64,000 bases of DNA from Clostridium thermopalmarium DSM 5974 (GTDB lineage: Bacteria; Bacillota; Clostridia; Clostridiales; Clostridiaceae): assembly GCF_002995795.1 (NCBI RefSeq), contig NZ_PVXN01000009.1, forward strand, positions 62,001-126,000, read 5' to 3'. Shown here one piece after another: positions 26,925 to 36,756 of the stretch (position 1 is the stretch's first letter; the number at the start of each line of letters is the position of its first letter). The notes under the pieces were generated by a model that was given only the letters and a program-made list of their open reading frames with translations, ran no database searches and was not told the DNA's origin. The position numbers and the translations under genes are program-made.

Positions 26925-28286
26925 ATGGAAAACTTTTTTAAGTTGAAAGAAAATAATACAGATATAAGAAGGGAAGTTATTGCAGGAATAACGACCTTTT
27001 TAGCTATGGCTTATATAATAGCCGTAAATCCAGATATTTTATCTGTTGCAGGTATGCCTAAAGGAGCAGTGCTTACTGCAACTTGTTTATCAGCAGGATT
27101 AACGACAATAGGTATGGGACTATATGCAAATCTACCTTTTGCTTTAGCATCAGGAATGGGACTTAACGCTTTCTTTACTTTTAGTGTAGTTAAACAGATG
27201 GGAGTTGATTGGAGAATAGCTCTTACTGCTGTGTTTGTTGAAGGTCTTATATTTATCATCTTATCAGTAACTAATGTGAGGGAAGCTGTAGTAAACGGAA
27301 TACCTAATACTTTGAAGCTAGCTGTAACAGCAGGGATTGGTTTGTTTATAGCTTTTATAGGATTTGTGAATTCAGGTATAGTAATTCAGGACCCTGATAC
27401 TCTAGTTAAAATGGGTGACTTTACTACTCCGCCGGTTATAATATCAGTTATTGGAATAATAGTAATAGTAATTTTGTCTAAAAAGAATGTTAAAGGAGCT
27501 TTGCTTTGGGGAATAGTTATAAGTACACTTGTAGCCTGGGGATATGCTTTAACTAATCCTAAAGTAGCTGCAGAAGTTTATAAAATATATCTACCAAATG
27601 GAATTTTTAAATTTGAATCATTAAATTCCGTAGCTTTTAAATTAGATTTTTCTTATATAACTAATCCTGATAAAATGTGGTCATTTATTACTATAATTCT
27701 TACTTTCTTATTTGTAGACTTCTTCGATACAGTAGGAACTCTAGTAGGAGTTGCTACAAAAGTTGGAATGATTGACGAAGCAGGAAGAGTAAAGAATGCA
27801 GGAAAGGCATTGCTTGTAGATGCTATTGGGACAACCTTTGGAGCTTTAGTAGGAACATCAACAGTAACAACTTATGTAGAAAGTTCAGCGGGAGTTGCAG
27901 AAGGAGGAAGAACAGGATTAGCATCTGTTGTAACAGGAATATTGTTTTTAGCAGCTATGTTTCTATCACCTTTATTTATAGCTATACCTGCTTGTGCTAC
28001 TGGACCAGCGCTTATTATAGTAGGATTTTTTATGATGGAGAATATAGTTGAAATTGACTTTTCTGATTTTACAGAAGGAGTTCCTGCCTTTTTAACAATA
28101 GCTTTAATGCCTTTAACATACAGCATTGGGGATGGACTAACTATAGGAATTTTATCATATGCAATATTGAATTTAATTAATAATATGCTTATAAGGGATG
28201 AAGCTAAGAAAAAGAAGGTATCTATAGTAGTATATGTGCTTGCTATATTATTTACTATAAAATTGATAATGACAGGTCTTAATTAA
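26925..28286 (+). CDS. pbuG: Guanine/hypoxanthine permease, PbuG/AzgA family
   Basis: This is a proton-coupled purine transporter of the NCS2 AzgA subfamily. Signature segments are the N-terminal EVIAGITTFLAMAYIIAVNPDIL, ASGMGLNAFF and FVDFFDTVGTLVGVA; about 12-14 membrane helices are visible through the 453 residues. GGAGGAG precedes the ATG. Control by a guanine-class riboswitch, as for pbuG of B. subtilis, supports guanine/hypoxanthine as substrate. It is a single-gene unit with its own terminator. Confidence 0.93.
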   Translation: MENFFKLKENNTDIRREVIAGITTFLAMAYIIAVNPDILSVAGMPKGAVLTATCLSAGLTTIGMGLYANLPFALASGMGLNAFFTFSVVKQMGVDWRIALTAVFVEGLIFIILSVTNVREAVVNGIPNTLKLAVTAGIGLFIAFIGFVNSGIVIQDPDTLVKMGDFTTPPVIISVIGIIVIVILSKKNVKGALLWGIVISTLVAWGYALTNPKVAAEVYKIYLPNGIFKFESLNSVAFKLDFSYITNPDKMWSFITIILTFLFVDFFDTVGTLVGVATKVGMIDEAGRVKNAGKALLVDAIGTTFGALVGTSTVTTYVESSAGVAEGGRTGLASVVTGILFLAAMFLSPLFIAIPACATGPALIIVGFFMMENIVEIDFSDFTEGVPAFLTIALMPLTYSIGDGLTIGILSYAILNLINNMLIRDEAKKKKVSIVVYVLAILFTIKLIMTGLN

Positions 28287-28332
28287 AAGTTTATATTTTA
28301 AGAAATTACTGTTTCTATATAATTTATTTGTA

Positions 28333-28365
28333 AAAACCTCGCTAAAATGCGAGGTTTTGTTCTTT
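28333..28365 (+). terminator. Terminator after pbuG
   Basis: AAAACCTCGC pairs perfectly with GCGAGGTTTT (six-base loop), followed by a short T-rich tail. Confidence 0.8.
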
Positions 28366-28521
28366 GCCAGATATATAGTGGAATTTAAGACTTTTATTAC
28401 ATTTTATAAAAGCTATTTACACCCAATATCTAGAACAACTGGTTCTTATATTTAAAATAAGTAACATTAAGATAAAGTTAAGAATACTATAAACTAAAAA
28501 TTATATTATGGGGGAAATATA

Positions 28522-29673
28522 ATGAAGATAAATAATAGACTTTGTAATATTAAAGAATATCATTTTAAAGAAATTGATGATATTAAGAACAAAATGATAG
28601 CTCAGGGTAAAGAAATAATAGATTTTGGAATAGGGGATCCTGATATAAGTGTTCACAAAGATATAATAAAAGGATTAGTAGATAGTTTACAATATAATGA
28701 TTTTAACAAATATCCTCCTTATGACGGTATAAATGAATTAAAAAAGGCAATTATAAAGTACTATAGAGAAATTTTTCAAGTTTATTTAGATATGGACGAA
28801 GTGCTTGTATTAATAGGATCTAAGGAAGGAATTAGCAATATAATACCAGCAGTATGCGATATAGGAGATTATGTTATTGTACCAAATCCGAGATATCCAG
28901 TTTATGAAATGTGCTCATATCTTTGGGGATGTAAGCCTTATAAAGTTCCATTAAAAGAAAAGAATAACTATCTTATAGATTTATCAAATATACCTGACGA
29001 GATAAGAAAAAAAAGTAAACTTATGATCATAAATTATCCGAATAACCCAACAGGAGCTATTGCTAATAATAAATTTTATAATGAAGTATTAAATTATTGT
29101 ATCCAAAATGATATTGTATTATGCAACGATAGTGCTTATAATGAAATAATTAGAGAAAATAAGGAGCCTGTCAGTTTATTACAAACTGATTTAAGAAAAA
29201 AATCAATTGAATTCGGAACTTTCTCAAAAACTTTTAATATGACTGGATTTAGGATTGGGTATGCAGTAGGAAATAGAAAAGTTTTAAAGGCTCTTTTAAA
29301 AGTAAAAAGCAATTTGGATTCCAGCCAGTTTAAAGCAATTCAATATGCAGCTGTAAGTGCGCTAAATATCGGTAGGGATTATATAAAGCATATTAGAAAA
29401 ATATATGATGACAGAAGGAATATAGCAGAGGAGATTTTAAAACAAAAAGGAATACGTTTTTATAAAGGTGATGGGACATTCTATATCTGGTGTAAAGTGC
29501 CTAGCAGTTATACAACCGATGAGTTATGTCGAGAATTTTTATCTTCATATGGAATTATTGTTACTCCAGGATATGCTTTTGGAGATTTAGGTCATGGATA
29601 TTTTAGAATTGCGCTTACAAAAGATAGGGATGTTATATATAAAACATTAAATAGATTAAGAGTATACAATTAA
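28522..29673 (+). CDS. PLP-dependent class I aminotransferase, DapL-like
   Basis: This fold-type I aminotransferase most resembles the LL-diaminopimelate aminotransferase group. Visible features: FGIGDPD near 35, the conserved proline/asparagine segment NYPNNPTGA near 173, CNDSAYNEI with the cofactor-contacting Asp and Tyr, the PLP lysine in FSKTFNMTGFRIGY near 234-247, and the substrate Arg in GYFRIAL. 383 residues. GGGGGAAAT precedes the ATG. It stands alone. If it is DapL it would give lysine and meso-DAP for the cell wall; other amino-acid specificities are possible. Confidence 0.75.
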   Translation: MKINNRLCNIKEYHFKEIDDIKNKMIAQGKEIIDFGIGDPDISVHKDIIKGLVDSLQYNDFNKYPPYDGINELKKAIIKYYREIFQVYLDMDEVLVLIGSKEGISNIIPAVCDIGDYVIVPNPRYPVYEMCSYLWGCKPYKVPLKEKNNYLIDLSNIPDEIRKKSKLMIINYPNNPTGAIANNKFYNEVLNYCIQNDIVLCNDSAYNEIIRENKEPVSLLQTDLRKKSIEFGTFSKTFNMTGFRIGYAVGNRKVLKALLKVKSNLDSSQFKAIQYAAVSALNIGRDYIKHIRKIYDDRRNIAEEILKQKGIRFYKGDGTFYIWCKVPSSYTTDELCREFLSSYGIIVTPGYAFGDLGHGYFRIALTKDRDVIYKTLNRLRVYN

Positions 29674-29735
29674 TATATTTTAATATAATAAAAAATGTGT
29701 TATCATGATTCTTATGTGCTGAATTGAAATTGAAC

Positions 29736-29765
29736 TTGAAATTTTAATCCGTATTTATGTATAAT
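29736..29765 (+). promoter_or_regulatory. SigA-type promoter of the yicC-to-thiN run
   Basis: TTGAAA (29736-29741), 18 bases, TATAAT (29760-29765). The -35 is the last of three contiguous TTGAAN hexamers (29724-29741). Confidence 0.6.
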
Positions 29766-29804
29766 TAGTATAAACTTATAATGTGCTGCGGAAGGATGAT
29801 AAAA

Positions 29805-30686
29805 ATGGTAAGAAGTATGACAGGCTTTGGAAGGGGAATGACTAGGGAAGGAACAAGTCGCAGTTTTATTATTGAGATAAAGAGCGTAAATCATAGATAT
29901 TTTGATTTGAATATCAAGATACCTAGAAATTTGTTGTCATTAGAAAACAAGATTAGAGAAACTATTAAAGCAAAGATTAATAGAGGTAAAGTAGATGTTT
30001 TTATCAATCAAAGTATTTACGAAAATGATGATGTAGAAGTATATTTCAATGAAAAGCTGGCAGATAGTTATCTTGCTTGTTTGAAAAAAATAAAGGACAG
30101 ATATGAAGTTATAGATGATATATCTGTATCCTTAATTGCAAAATTTCCAGATGTGATTACTGCTGAGAAGAAAGAGGAAAACCTAGAAGAAATTTGGAGC
30201 AACTTACGAGAGCCTTTAAATGAGGCTATAGACTCGTTAATAAAAATGAGAGAAAATGAAGGAACAAAACTAAGAGAAGACATTATTGTTAAATGTACTG
30301 CTATTGGAGAGTTAGTATCTCAAATTGAAGAAAAATCTCCTTTAGTAGTTGAAGATTATAAAAATAAACTTAATAGCAGGATAGCAGAACTTTTAAATAC
30401 TTCAGAAGTTGATGAGACCAGAATAGCAATGGAAGTGGCTTTGTTTGCAGATAAAGCAGCCATAGATGAAGAAATAGTAAGGTTAAAAAGTCACATTGCT
30501 CAATTAAAGCAAACTTTAGATAAAGATGAGCCTATTGGCAGAAAACTTGATTTTATAGTTCAAGAAATGAATAGAGAAACCAATACTATATCTTCAAAGG
30601 CTAATGATTTAGGAATTTTAAATTTAACTATAAATGTAAAAAACTATATAGAAAAAATTAGAGAACAAATACAAAATATAGAATAG
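29805..30686 (+). CDS. YicC/YloC family endoribonuclease
   Basis: YicC-family proteins are stress-linked endoribonucleases; the E. coli member promotes decay of a small RNA. The N-terminal signature RSMTGFGRG and the conserved SVNHRYFD and C-terminal [15 protein letters not shown] motifs (DUF1732) are present. ATG 29805, with GGAAGGA upstream and the invariant [11 protein letters not shown] start, is preferred to ATG 29781. About 293 residues. As in B. subtilis (yloC-remA-gmk-rpoZ), it heads the housekeeping run; 17 bases separate it from remA. Confidence 0.92.
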   Translation: MVRSMTGFGRGMTREGTSRSFIIEIKSVNHRYFDLNIKIPRNLLSLENKIRETIKAKINRGKVDVFINQSIYENDDVEVYFNEKLADSYLACLKKIKDRYEVIDDISVSLIAKFPDVITAEKKEENLEEIWSNLREPLNEAIDSLIKMRENEGTKLREDIIVKCTAIGELVSQIEEKSPLVVEDYKNKLNSRIAELLNTSEVDETRIAMEVALFADKAAIDEEIVRLKSHIAQLKQTLDKDEPIGRKLDFIVQEMNRETNTISSKANDLGILNLTINVKNYIEKIREQIQNIE

Positions 30687-30703
30687 AAATTAGGAGGACT
30701 AGC

Positions 30704-30976
30704 ATGAGTATTAAATTAATAAATATAGGATTTGGAAACATTGTTTCTGCTAATAGATTAGTAGCTATTGTGAGTCCCGAATCTGCCCCTATCAAAAGAA
30801 TTATACAAGAAGCGAGAGATAGAGGAATGTTAATTGATGCTACATATGGAAGAAGAACTAGAGCTGTAATAATTACTGATAGCGATCATGTTATATTATC
30901 AGCTGTTCAGCCAGAAACCGTAGCTCATAGGTTATCTGCTAAAGGTGAAGTAAGTATTGATGAGGTTGATGAATAA
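30704..30976 (+). CDS. remA: Extracellular matrix regulator RemA/YlzA (DUF370)
   Basis: RemA is a small DNA-binding regulator that activates matrix and osmoprotection genes in B. subtilis. This 90-residue protein shows the full family pattern: [18 protein letters not shown] at the start and [22 protein letters not shown] in the middle. AGGAGG precedes the ATG. Its TAA overlaps the gmk ATG by one base (TAATG), so the two are translationally coupled. Its targets in this organism are not visible. Confidence 0.95.
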   Translation: MSIKLINIGFGNIVSANRLVAIVSPESAPIKRIIQEARDRGMLIDATYGRRTRAVIITDSDHVILSAVQPETVAHRLSAKGEVSIDEVDE

Positions 30977-31632
30977 TGAGTGATATTAAAAATAATGATT
31001 TTAAAAAATCCAGAAAGGGCCTTTTACTTGTTATATCAGGACCATCAGGGGCAGGAAAGGGAACTATTTGCAAAGAGCTGTTAAACAAGAATAGTCTTTG
31101 GTTATCAGTTTCAGCTACAACAAGAGCGCCAAGGGATGGAGAGATAGATGGAGTTAATTATTACTTTTTAGACAGAGATGAATTTATAGATAAGATTAAC
31201 AAAGGTGATTTTTTAGAATATGCAGAAGTTTATGGAAATTATTATGGTACTCCAAAATCAAAGGTCATAGAAAAACTTGAAGAAGGAAAAGATGTTATAC
31301 TAGAGATAGATATTCAAGGAGCCTTAAAGGTTAAAGAAGCGTATCCTGAAGGCGTATTTATTTTTATTCTACCTCCTTCTATGGAGGAACTGAAGAATAG
31401 AATAATTAAAAGGGGAAGTGAAACTCCAGAATCATTGATGACAAGGTTCAAGGCTGCATATAAAGAAATCAATTATGTATCAAAATATAATTATGCAATT
31501 ATTAATGATAAAGTTGATGAAGCTGTTAAAAAGATAGAAAGTATAATTACAGCTGAAAAATGTAGCGTTGAAAGGATACAACAAAATATTTTTTCTAAGG
31601 AGGGACTTATGCATGAACAATTATATGATTAA
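30976..31632 (+). CDS. gmk: Guanylate kinase
   Basis: Gmk converts GMP to GDP. The P-loop GPSGAGKGT is near residue 23; SVSATTRAPRDGEIDGVNYYF (GMP-binding) and EIDIQGALKVK follow. 218 residues, slightly long because of a C-terminal tail that overlaps the start of rpoZ (31613-31632). It sits between remA and rpoZ, the standard Firmicute order. Confidence 0.97.
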   Translation: MSDIKNNDFKKSRKGLLLVISGPSGAGKGTICKELLNKNSLWLSVSATTRAPRDGEIDGVNYYFLDRDEFIDKINKGDFLEYAEVYGNYYGTPKSKVIEKLEEGKDVILEIDIQGALKVKEAYPEGVFIFILPPSMEELKNRIIKRGSETPESLMTRFKAAYKEINYVSKYNYAIINDKVDEAVKKIESIITAEKCSVERIQQNIFSKEGLMHEQLYD

Positions 31633-31834
31633 TCCATCAATTGTGGACTTATTAGATAAAGTTGATAACAGATATTCCTTAGTTATTGTAACAGCTAAAA
31701 GAGCTAGGCAAATAATAGATGGTGATGAGGCTTTAGTAAATATACAAGATACAATTAAACCTCTTACAGTAGCTATTAATGAAGTGAATGAAGGAAAAGT
31801 CTCTTATGAATCAGTAATGAAAGGAATAAAATAA
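31613..31834 (+). CDS. rpoZ: RNA polymerase omega subunit
   Basis: Omega helps assemble and stabilise RNA polymerase. The 73 residues include MINPSIVDLLDKVDNRYSLV and the universally conserved TAKRARQI helix. ATG 31613 is selected because AAGGAGGG (31597-31604) stands 8 bases ahead; a longer in-frame ATG at 31568 has no family match. The first 20 bases overlap the 3' end of gmk in another frame. coaBC starts 1 base after its stop. Confidence 0.95.
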   Translation: MNNYMINPSIVDLLDKVDNRYSLVIVTAKRARQIIDGDEALVNIQDTIKPLTVAINEVNEGKVSYESVMKGIK

Positions 31835-31835
31835 C

Positions 31836-33026
31836 ATGGAAAATAGAAAGACTGTAGTAGTTGGTGTAACAGGAGGAATAGCTGCTTATAAAGCTTTAGA
31901 TGTAATTAGCAGATTAAAAAAGGCAAATTTAGATGTGAATGTTATAATGACTGAACACTCTACAAAATTTGTTAGTCCTCTTTCATTTCAATCTTTAAGT
32001 CAGAATATGGTTATAACTGATATGTTTGCTGAGCCAAAAGCTTGGGAGATTCAACATATATCTTTAGCCAAAAAAGCAGATTTAATGCTTATAGTTCCTG
32101 CTACAGCAAACATTATAGGGAAAGTTGCAAATGGTATTGCAGATGATATGCTATCGACTACTATAATGGCTACAAAGGCGCCTGTAGTTTTTGCTCCAGC
32201 TGCAAATACTAATATGTTCATGAATCCAATAGTTCAAAATAATATAAAAAAATTAAGGGAATATGGATATAAGTTCATTGATCCAGATGAAGGAAGACTT
32301 GCTTGTGGTGATACAGGAGCAGGAAAACTAGCAGATACAAAGTTAATAAGTGATATAGTTATCAGTATGCTTTATGATATTAAAGATTTAAAGGGCAAAA
32401 AGGTTCTAGTAACAGCAGGACCAACTATTGCACCTATTGATCCTGTAAGGTATCTTACTAATAGGTCTACAGGAAAGATGGGTTATGCTATTGCTGAAGA
32501 AGCAAGAGATAGAGGTGGAGATGTTACATTAGTATCTGGACCATGTAATCTTGAGAAACCTTTTGGCATCAACGTAATAAATGTAAACACTAATGAAGAA
32601 ATGCTCAAGGTTGTTGAAGAGAAATTTCAAACATCTGATATAGTTATAAAGGCTGCTGCAGTAGCTGATTATAAACCTAAAAATTATTCACGAGAAAAAA
32701 TAAAAAAAGGTAATGATGATTTAATATTGGAACTAACAAGAGATAATGATATACTTAAAAAATTAGGTTCTATGAAAAAGAATCAGATTTTAGTAGGTTT
32801 TGCAGCAGAAAGCAATAATGTAATTGATAACGCGACTGCTAAACTACATAATAAAAACTTGGACTTTATTATAGCTAATGATATAACTTGCAGTGATACC
32901 GGTTTTGCATCAGAAGACAATAAGGTCACTATATTGAGTAAGACTGGAGAGAGTATATCTCTTCCTAAAATGGGCAAAAGAATGGTAGCAAAGGAGTTAT
33001 TTAACTTGATTAATAAAAAGCGCTAA
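31836..33026 (+). CDS. coaBC: Bifunctional phosphopantothenoylcysteine decarboxylase/synthetase CoaBC
   Basis: CoaBC catalyses two consecutive steps of coenzyme A synthesis. The N-terminal flavoprotein CoaC domain (about 1-185) shows GVTGGIAAYKA and the active-site helix FMNPIVQNN with LACGDTGAGKLAD; the C-terminal CoaB domain shows VTAGPTIAPIDPVRYLTNRSTGKMG. 396 residues. coaD, a later step of the same pathway, is at 50099. A hairpin terminator overlaps the end of this gene. Confidence 0.96.
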   Translation: MENRKTVVVGVTGGIAAYKALDVISRLKKANLDVNVIMTEHSTKFVSPLSFQSLSQNMVITDMFAEPKAWEIQHISLAKKADLMLIVPATANIIGKVANGIADDMLSTTIMATKAPVVFAPAANTNMFMNPIVQNNIKKLREYGYKFIDPDEGRLACGDTGAGKLADTKLISDIVISMLYDIKDLKGKKVLVTAGPTIAPIDPVRYLTNRSTGKMGYAIAEEARDRGGDVTLVSGPCNLEKPFGINVINVNTNEEMLKVVEEKFQTSDIVIKAAAVADYKPKNYSREKIKKGNDDLILELTRDNDILKKLGSMKKNQILVGFAAESNNVIDNATAKLHNKNLDFIIANDITCSDTGFASEDNKVTILSKTGESISLPKMGKRMVAKELFNLINKKR

Positions 33027-33037
33027 TGCGCTTTTTT
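33015..33037 (+). terminator. Hairpin terminator overlapping the coaBC stop
   Basis: AAAAAGCGC / GCGCTTTTTT with loop TAAT, which contains the coaBC stop. It lies inside the long run and probably causes partial termination before priA. Confidence 0.7.
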
Positions 33038-33081
33038 CTTGTAATTATGAAAATTTCATTAATACATAAAGGGTGAATTTT

Positions 33082-35283
33082 GTGAATCAATATGCAGGAA
33101 TTATAGTAAATAACGAATCTGTTCAAGTTGATAAAATTTTTACCTATAAAATACCTAAAAACTTAATTAATAAATTGAGGGTGGGACATAGAGTAAAAGT
33201 CCCTTTTGGAAGATCAAATAAAAATATTGATGGATTTGTATTAGAATTATATGAAACTTGCAGAGATGTGAAAGGAATTAAGTCTATAATAGGTATATGC
33301 GATGACTTTACGGTGTTAAGAAAAGAAGATGTAAAACTTATAAATATTATGAGAGAAAAATATTTATGTACATACTTAGAATGTATAAAAGTAATTATAC
33401 CCACAGGGATAACTAAAGGTATTAAAAATAAGATAAAAGAAGTTATATGCCTTGGAGAGAATCTTGATGATAAGTTTAATAAAGAACCTTATATTACAAT
33501 ATATAAAATAGTCGAAAAAAATAATGGAGTATATTCTAAAACAGAAATTAGTAATAAGTTTACTGTATCTTTATCTTCTATAAATACGATGATAAAACAT
33601 GGATTTCTTCGCAAAAGTCAAGAAATAATTGAAAGATTTGATAATAGAAGTTATTCTAGTTATGCAGAAAAAAAACTTAATAAAGAACAGGAGACTGTGG
33701 TAAACTCCATTCTAAATTCTAAAAAAAACATATTCCTAATTCATGGAGTTACTGGAAGCGGAAAAACTGAAGTTTACATGAATATGGTACAGCATATGAT
33801 TAATAAAAATAAAGAATGTATAATATTAGTTCCTGAAATATCATTAACACCTCAGATGGTAGAAAGATTTAAAGGAAGATTCGGAAATGATATTGCTGTT
33901 TTTCACAGTAGACTTTCTGATGGTGAGAGATATGATGAATGGCTTAGAGTGAAAAATAAAAAGGTAAAAGTTGCTATAGGAGCACGCTCTGCTATATTCT
34001 TGCCCTTTGACAATTTAGGGTTAATAATAATAGATGAAGAGCACGAATCAAGTTATAAGTCTGATAGTGATCCTAAATATAATGCCAGAGAAATTGGAGA
34101 ACTTAAGTGCAATATTGAAAACTGTAAGTTAGTATTAGGTTCGGCTACTCCATCTGTTGAAACTTATTATAGATGTATGAATGGAGAAATAGAATTGTTG
34201 ACTCTAGAAAAAAGAGCGGATGGTGCTAAATTGCCATTTATAAAAATAGTTGATATGAGAGAAGAATTGTTAAAAAATAATAAATCTATATTTAGTAGAG
34301 ACTTATATAATGGCATAAATAAAGCTTTAAGTAATAAAGAACAAATAATATTATTTTTAAATAGAAGGGGATTTTCAACATTTATATCTTGTAGAAAGTG
34401 CGGATATGTATTTCAATGTGATAATTGCGATATATCTTTAACTTATCACAGCAGCGGAAATTATTTGAGCTGTCATTATTGTGGACGTAGATATCCGATA
34501 AAAAAAGTTTGTCCAAAGTGCGGAAGTAGGTATGTAAAGCATTTTGGGATTGGAACAGAAAAAATTGAAGAAGAAATAAAATACAGTTTTCCAGAGGCAA
34601 AAGTATTAAGAATGGACTTTGATACAACAAGAAAGAAAAATTCTTATGAATATATATATAATACTTTTAAAAATGGTGAAGCGGATATATTAGTTGGAAC
34701 TCAAATGATAACTAAGGGATTAGACTTTAAAAATGTTACTCTGGTTGGAGTTATAGCAGCGGATTTGTCTCTAAATTTGCCAGACTTTAGAGCTGGAGAG
34801 AAGACTTTTCAGCTTATAACTCAAGTTGCAGGCAGAGCAGGGAGAGGTAAAAAAGCAGGAAATGTTATAGTACAAACCTATAATCCGGATAATTACAGCA
34901 TAAAGTATTCATCCTTAAATGATTATAAAAACTTTTTTAAAGAAGAGATTGGTCTAAGATATAATATGAATTATCCGCCATTTTCAAAAATATTATCTAT
35001 TAATATTAGCAGTAAAAATGAAGAACTGTTAATAAAAAGTATACAAAAAATTGGTATAATATTAAAGAATAAATTGGAAAACAATAATAAAATAAGTATA
35101 TTAGGGCCATCTCCTTGTATATTATCAAAAATAAAAGAATATTATAGATGGCAAATATTAGTAAAGGGAGAATTGGATATAGATTTAGCTGATAATATTA
35201 AAAATATAGTTTACACGAGTTTGCAAAATAGTTATAGTGATATAAGGATAAGTTTAGATATTAATCCAAATAACTTATTATAA
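33082..35283 (+). CDS. priA: Primosomal replication restart helicase PriA
   Basis: PriA recognises stalled forks and reloads the replisome. The N-terminal 3'-DNA-binding domain is followed by helicase motifs Walker A GVTGSGKTEVY and DEEH (IIDEEHESSYK), a zinc-binding insert (CRKCGYVFQCDNC, then CHYCGRR and CPKCGS) and motif VI VAGRAGRG. About 733 residues. Start GTG 33082 is preferred; GTG 33073 lies inside the AAAGGGTGA ribosome site. Identification is firm. Confidence 0.96.
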   Translation: MNQYAGIIVNNESVQVDKIFTYKIPKNLINKLRVGHRVKVPFGRSNKNIDGFVLELYETCRDVKGIKSIIGICDDFTVLRKEDVKLINIMREKYLCTYLECIKVIIPTGITKGIKNKIKEVICLGENLDDKFNKEPYITIYKIVEKNNGVYSKTEISNKFTVSLSSINTMIKHGFLRKSQEIIERFDNRSYSSYAEKKLNKEQETVVNSILNSKKNIFLIHGVTGSGKTEVYMNMVQHMINKNKECIILVPEISLTPQMVERFKGRFGNDIAVFHSRLSDGERYDEWLRVKNKKVKVAIGARSAIFLPFDNLGLIIIDEEHESSYKSDSDPKYNAREIGELKCNIENCKLVLGSATPSVETYYRCMNGEIELLTLEKRADGAKLPFIKIVDMREELLKNNKSIFSRDLYNGINKALSNKEQIILFLNRRGFSTFISCRKCGYVFQCDNCDISLTYHSSGNYLSCHYCGRRYPIKKVCPKCGSRYVKHFGIGTEKIEEEIKYSFPEAKVLRMDFDTTRKKNSYEYIYNTFKNGEADILVGTQMITKGLDFKNVTLVGVIAADLSLNLPDFRAGEKTFQLITQVAGRAGRGKKAGNVIVQTYNPDNYSIKYSSLNDYKNFFKEEIGLRYNMNYPPFSKILSINISSKNEELLIKSIQKIGIILKNKLENNNKISILGPSPCILSKIKEYYRWQILVKGELDIDLADNIKNIVYTSLQNSYSDIRISLDINPNNLL

Positions 35284-35322
35284 AACATTAAAAAATATTA
35301 ATTTGAAAAAGGAGAGGTATAA

Positions 35323-35775
35323 ATGGCATTAAGAAATATAAGACTTGAGGGAGACGAAATTTTAAGAAAGAAATCCAAAAAGGTTGATGATATAAACAGT
35401 AGAATTTTGACATTAATAGAAGATATGAAAGAAACAATGTATGCTGCAGATGGAGTAGGTCTTGCTGCTCCTCAAGTGGGTATTTTAAAGAGAATAGTTG
35501 TAATAGATGTAGGAGATGGCCCAATAGTATTAATTAATCCAGAAATTATAAAAAAAGAGGGAAGTCAAGTAGATTTTGAAGGTTGCTTAAGTATACCAGG
35601 AGAGCAAGGAAAAGTTGAAAGACCTTTTAGAGTTACAGCAAGAGCGTTGAATGAAAATGGAGAAGAAATAGAAATAGTTGGAGAAGAACTTTTAGCAAGA
35701 GCTATTTGTCATGAGGTTGATCATTTAGATGGTGTATTATTCATTGATAAAGTGATAAAAGAAGAGGAGGAATAA
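35323..35775 (+). CDS. def: Peptide deformylase
   Basis: Def removes the N-formyl group from nascent proteins using a metal centre. All three motifs are present: [10 protein letters not shown] (about 46-55), EGCLSIP with metal-ligand C88, and CHEVDHLDG with H130, E131 and H134. 150 residues. GGAGAGG precedes the ATG. fmt, which supplies the formyl group on initiator tRNA, follows after 4 bases, a universal pairing. Confidence 0.98.
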   Translation: MALRNIRLEGDEILRKKSKKVDDINSRILTLIEDMKETMYAADGVGLAAPQVGILKRIVVIDVGDGPIVLINPEIIKKEGSQVDFEGCLSIPGEQGKVERPFRVTARALNENGEEIEIVGEELLARAICHEVDHLDGVLFIDKVIKEEEE

Positions 35776-35779
35776 GTAT

Positions 35780-36709
35780 ATGAAGATAGTATTTATGGGA
35801 ACTCCAGAATTTGCAGTTCCGTCACTTCAGGCTATTATTGATAACTTTGAAGTAGAGGCTGTGTTTACTCAACCAGATAAACCAAAGGGAAGAGGCAAGA
35901 AAATTTCTATGTCTCCTGTAAAAGAATTGGCATTAAAACATAACATAAAGGTTTATCAACCAGAAAGGTTGAAAAAAGAACCACAAATTATAGAAGAGCT
36001 AAGAAGTATAAAACCTGACTTTATAATAGTAGTTGCTTATGGTCAAATCTTACCTAAGGAAGTTATAGATATACCAAAGTATGCATGCATCAATCTTCAT
36101 GCTTCTCTTCTTCCTAAATACAGAGGAGCTGCCCCTATTAACTGGGCTATTATAAAAGGAGAAAAAAAGAGCGGAAATACTACCATGTTAATGGATGTAG
36201 GACTAGATACTGGAGATATGCTGTTAAAACAGGAGGTCACAATAACTGAAGATATGACCGCTGGTGAACTTCACGATATTTTAATGAAAGATGGGGCTAA
36301 ACTGTTAGTTGAAACTATAAAAGGAGTATATAAGGGAGAGATTAAGCCTGAGAAACAAAACGACTCTGAAACTTGTTATGCATCTATGCTGAATAAAGAA
36401 ATGGCTAGGATAGATTGGAAATTATCTTCAAGAGAAATTCACAATTTAATAAGGGGACTAAATCCTTGGCCTGTAGCTTACACTAATTATGAAAGCCAAG
36501 TTATGAAGATATATAAATCTAGTGTTTTAGATAAAAAAAGCGAAAAAGCTCCGGGAACAATAATTTATGTTTCTGATAAAGGAATAGAAGTAGCTTGTGG
36601 AGAGGGTGTATTGTTAATAAAAGAAATTCAATTTCCAGGTAAAAAAGTATTAAAAGTGGAACAATATATAAAAGGAAATACAATTGAAGAAGGCATTGTT
36701 CTAAGTTAG
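35780..36709 (+). CDS. fmt: Methionyl-tRNA formyltransferase
   Basis: Fmt formylates initiator Met-tRNA from 10-formyl-tetrahydrofolate. [12 protein letters not shown] begins the Rossmann-like domain; [20 protein letters not shown] carries the catalytic Asn/His segment (about 107-126); a C-terminal OB domain contains GLNPWPVAY. 309 residues. GGAGGAATAAG precedes the ATG. Confidence 0.98.
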   Translation: MKIVFMGTPEFAVPSLQAIIDNFEVEAVFTQPDKPKGRGKKISMSPVKELALKHNIKVYQPERLKKEPQIIEELRSIKPDFIIVVAYGQILPKEVIDIPKYACINLHASLLPKYRGAAPINWAIIKGEKKSGNTTMLMDVGLDTGDMLLKQEVTITEDMTAGELHDILMKDGAKLLVETIKGVYKGEIKPEKQNDSETCYASMLNKEMARIDWKLSSREIHNLIRGLNPWPVAYTNYESQVMKIYKSSVLDKKSEKAPGTIIYVSDKGIEVACGEGVLLIKEIQFPGKKVLKVEQYIKGNTIEEGIVLS

Positions 36710-36756
36710 ATTTGATATAATTATATTATATATTATGTTGTGAGGGAGGAATATGA

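Noticed and set aside
28433-28445. GAAC-N5-GTTC resembling an SOS (LexA) box before the aminotransferase
   Set aside because: Gram-positive LexA boxes have a 4-base centre (GAAC-N4-GTTC); here it is 5, and the downstream gene is not an SOS gene.
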